Shown here one piece after another: positions 14,989-15,335 of a DNA stretch of 15,335 bases. The position numbers were made by a program, and so were the translations under genes. The notes under the pieces were generated by a model that ran no database searches, was not told the DNA's origin, and was given only the letters and a program-made list of their open reading frames with translations. The first letter of the stretch is position 1, and each line of letters begins with the position of its first letter. Source of the stretch: CAZCZR01 sp964503455 (GTDB lineage Bacteria; Bacillota; Clostridia; UBA1381); NCBI GenBank assembly GCA_964503455.1, contig CAZCZR010000041.1:1-15335 (forward strand). Reading direction: 5' to 3'.

Positions 14989-15216
14989 TAAAGCCTCCGG
15001 CAAATCTTATTCTCAGGGTTCGCTTCACTGCCGCAGTACCCTTGTCCGGATACGCCTTCGCCGCCCCGCATTTATAATATATTCCGCCAAAAGCGCATAA
15101 ATTCCTACCGGCAAGCCGTTCATGCGGATATTGTCATCCGTAAGGCAAGCCGCATATGTCGTTGTCATAATTGCTTTCGCCCCTGTAGGCGGATCTTTTA
15201 TAATATCATAACCTTT
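14989..15216 (-). promoter_or_regulatory. Long 5' leader of the GT-C-like gene
   Basis: About 220 nt separate the predicted transcription start (near 15210) from the start codon, far more than for any other transcript in the window. On the minus strand it holds a 47-codon ORF (separate entry). It also has the direct repeat CGGCTTGCC twice, a hairpin CGGAT/ATCCG with a 6-nt loop, and an outer ATGCGG/CCGCAT pair around that hairpin. I could not match it to a known riboswitch class, and no terminator-like T run precedes the gene. Confidence 0.45.
15025..15168 (-). CDS. Possible small ORF in the GT-C-like gene leader (47 aa)
   Basis: On the minus strand an ATG at 15168 opens 47 codons ending in TGA at 15025-15027, 36 nt before the GT-C-like start. 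The product begins MTTTYAACLTDDNIRMNG, has a mildly hydrophobic stretch LPVGIYALLAEYIINAG, and ends in a strongly basic tail GRRRRIRTRVLRQ. Codon use resembles the neighbours. The only ribosome binding site candidate is a weak AGGGG 10 nt upstream. The frame stays open further upstream to a TAG beside the -10 element. It could be a leader peptide, a small membrane protein, a decayed gene tail or chance. Confidence 0.3.
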   Translation of the reverse strand: MTTTYAACLTDDNIRMNGLPVGIYALLAEYIINAGRRRRIRTRVLRQ

Positions 15217-15245
15217 ATTATACTATTTTTATTGCTCTGTGTCAA
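15217..15245 (-). promoter_or_regulatory. Consensus sigma-A promoter of the GT-C-like gene
   Basis: On the minus strand TTGACA (15240-15245), a 17-nt spacer and TATAAT (15217-15222) match the sigma-A consensus exactly in both hexamers and in spacing. No other promoter in the window is this perfect. Confidence 0.88.
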
Positions 15246-15296
15246 TCATGTTTTTGAGATAAATCCAAAAAATATAAGCCTTCTTCAAAAAAGGTG

Positions 15297-15325
15297 TTGA
15301 AATCCGAAGAAATATGTGATATAAT
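15297..15325 (+). promoter_or_regulatory. Plus-strand promoter at the right edge
   Basis: TTGAAA (15297-15302), a 17-nt spacer ending TGTGA and a perfect TATAAT (15320-15325) form a strong extended -10 promoter pointing out of the window. It is divergent from the GT-C-like gene promoter, whose -35 is about 50 nt away. The gene it serves lies beyond position 15335. Confidence 0.82.
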
Positions 15326-15335
15326 CATTATCGGG

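Overview
The window looks like ordinary chromosome of an endospore-forming, low-to-mid GC Firmicute of the class Clostridia. The reasons are a spoVAD-spoVAE pair, the Firmicute-type yqeG-aroE neighbourhood, ynzC (DUF896), ireB, a K+-dependent membrane pyrophosphatase, strong AGGAGG-type ribosome binding sites and consensus sigma-A promoters. I see no tRNA, rRNA, CRISPR array, insertion sequence, phage gene or attachment site. Base composition and codon use look uniform by eye.

Layout, left to right. (1) At 1-1320 there is a probable tail of an upstream gene and a pyrimidine-nucleoside phosphorylase gene. It converges on a minus-strand nitroreductase-family gene (1374-1937), with a 13-bp hairpin between them. 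(2) At 2198-3569 spoVAD and spoVAE (dipicolinic acid handling during sporulation) sit without spoVAC and end at a clear terminator. (3) A strong promoter at 3699-3727 drives yqeG-aroE-aroK (HAD phosphatase, shikimate dehydrogenase, shikimate kinase). (4) A second strong promoter at 5715-5743 drives ynzC (55 aa), asnS and a membrane-anchored TPR protein, ending at a terminator at 8239-8272. (5) A leader of about 220 nt holding two long inverted repeats precedes a three-domain PTS permease (EIICBA). (6) On the minus strand, ireB and hppA form a likely two-gene unit with its own promoter and terminator. (7) Upstream of these, also on the minus strand, is a large polytopic membrane protein with GT-C-like features. 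It has a fully consensus promoter and an unusually long leader that contains a 47-codon ORF. A divergent plus-strand promoter at the right edge points to a gene outside the window.

Functionally the genes are housekeeping: nucleoside salvage, aromatic amino acid synthesis, asparaginyl-tRNA charging, sugar uptake, pyrophosphate-driven ion pumping, sporulation and probable envelope glycosylation. I found no convincing new multi-gene system. The parts most worth a second look are non-coding: the PTS leader, the leader and small ORF upstream of the GT-C-like gene, and the hairpin cluster between the PTS gene and hppA. Two gene arrangements also stand out: spoVAD-spoVAE without spoVAC, and ireB beside hppA rather than ruvX. 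Several starts were moved inward from the longest possible ORF because a strong ribosome binding site marks the internal ATG (aroE, aroK, asnS, the TPR gene, the PTS gene, hppA, ireB and the GT-C-like gene).
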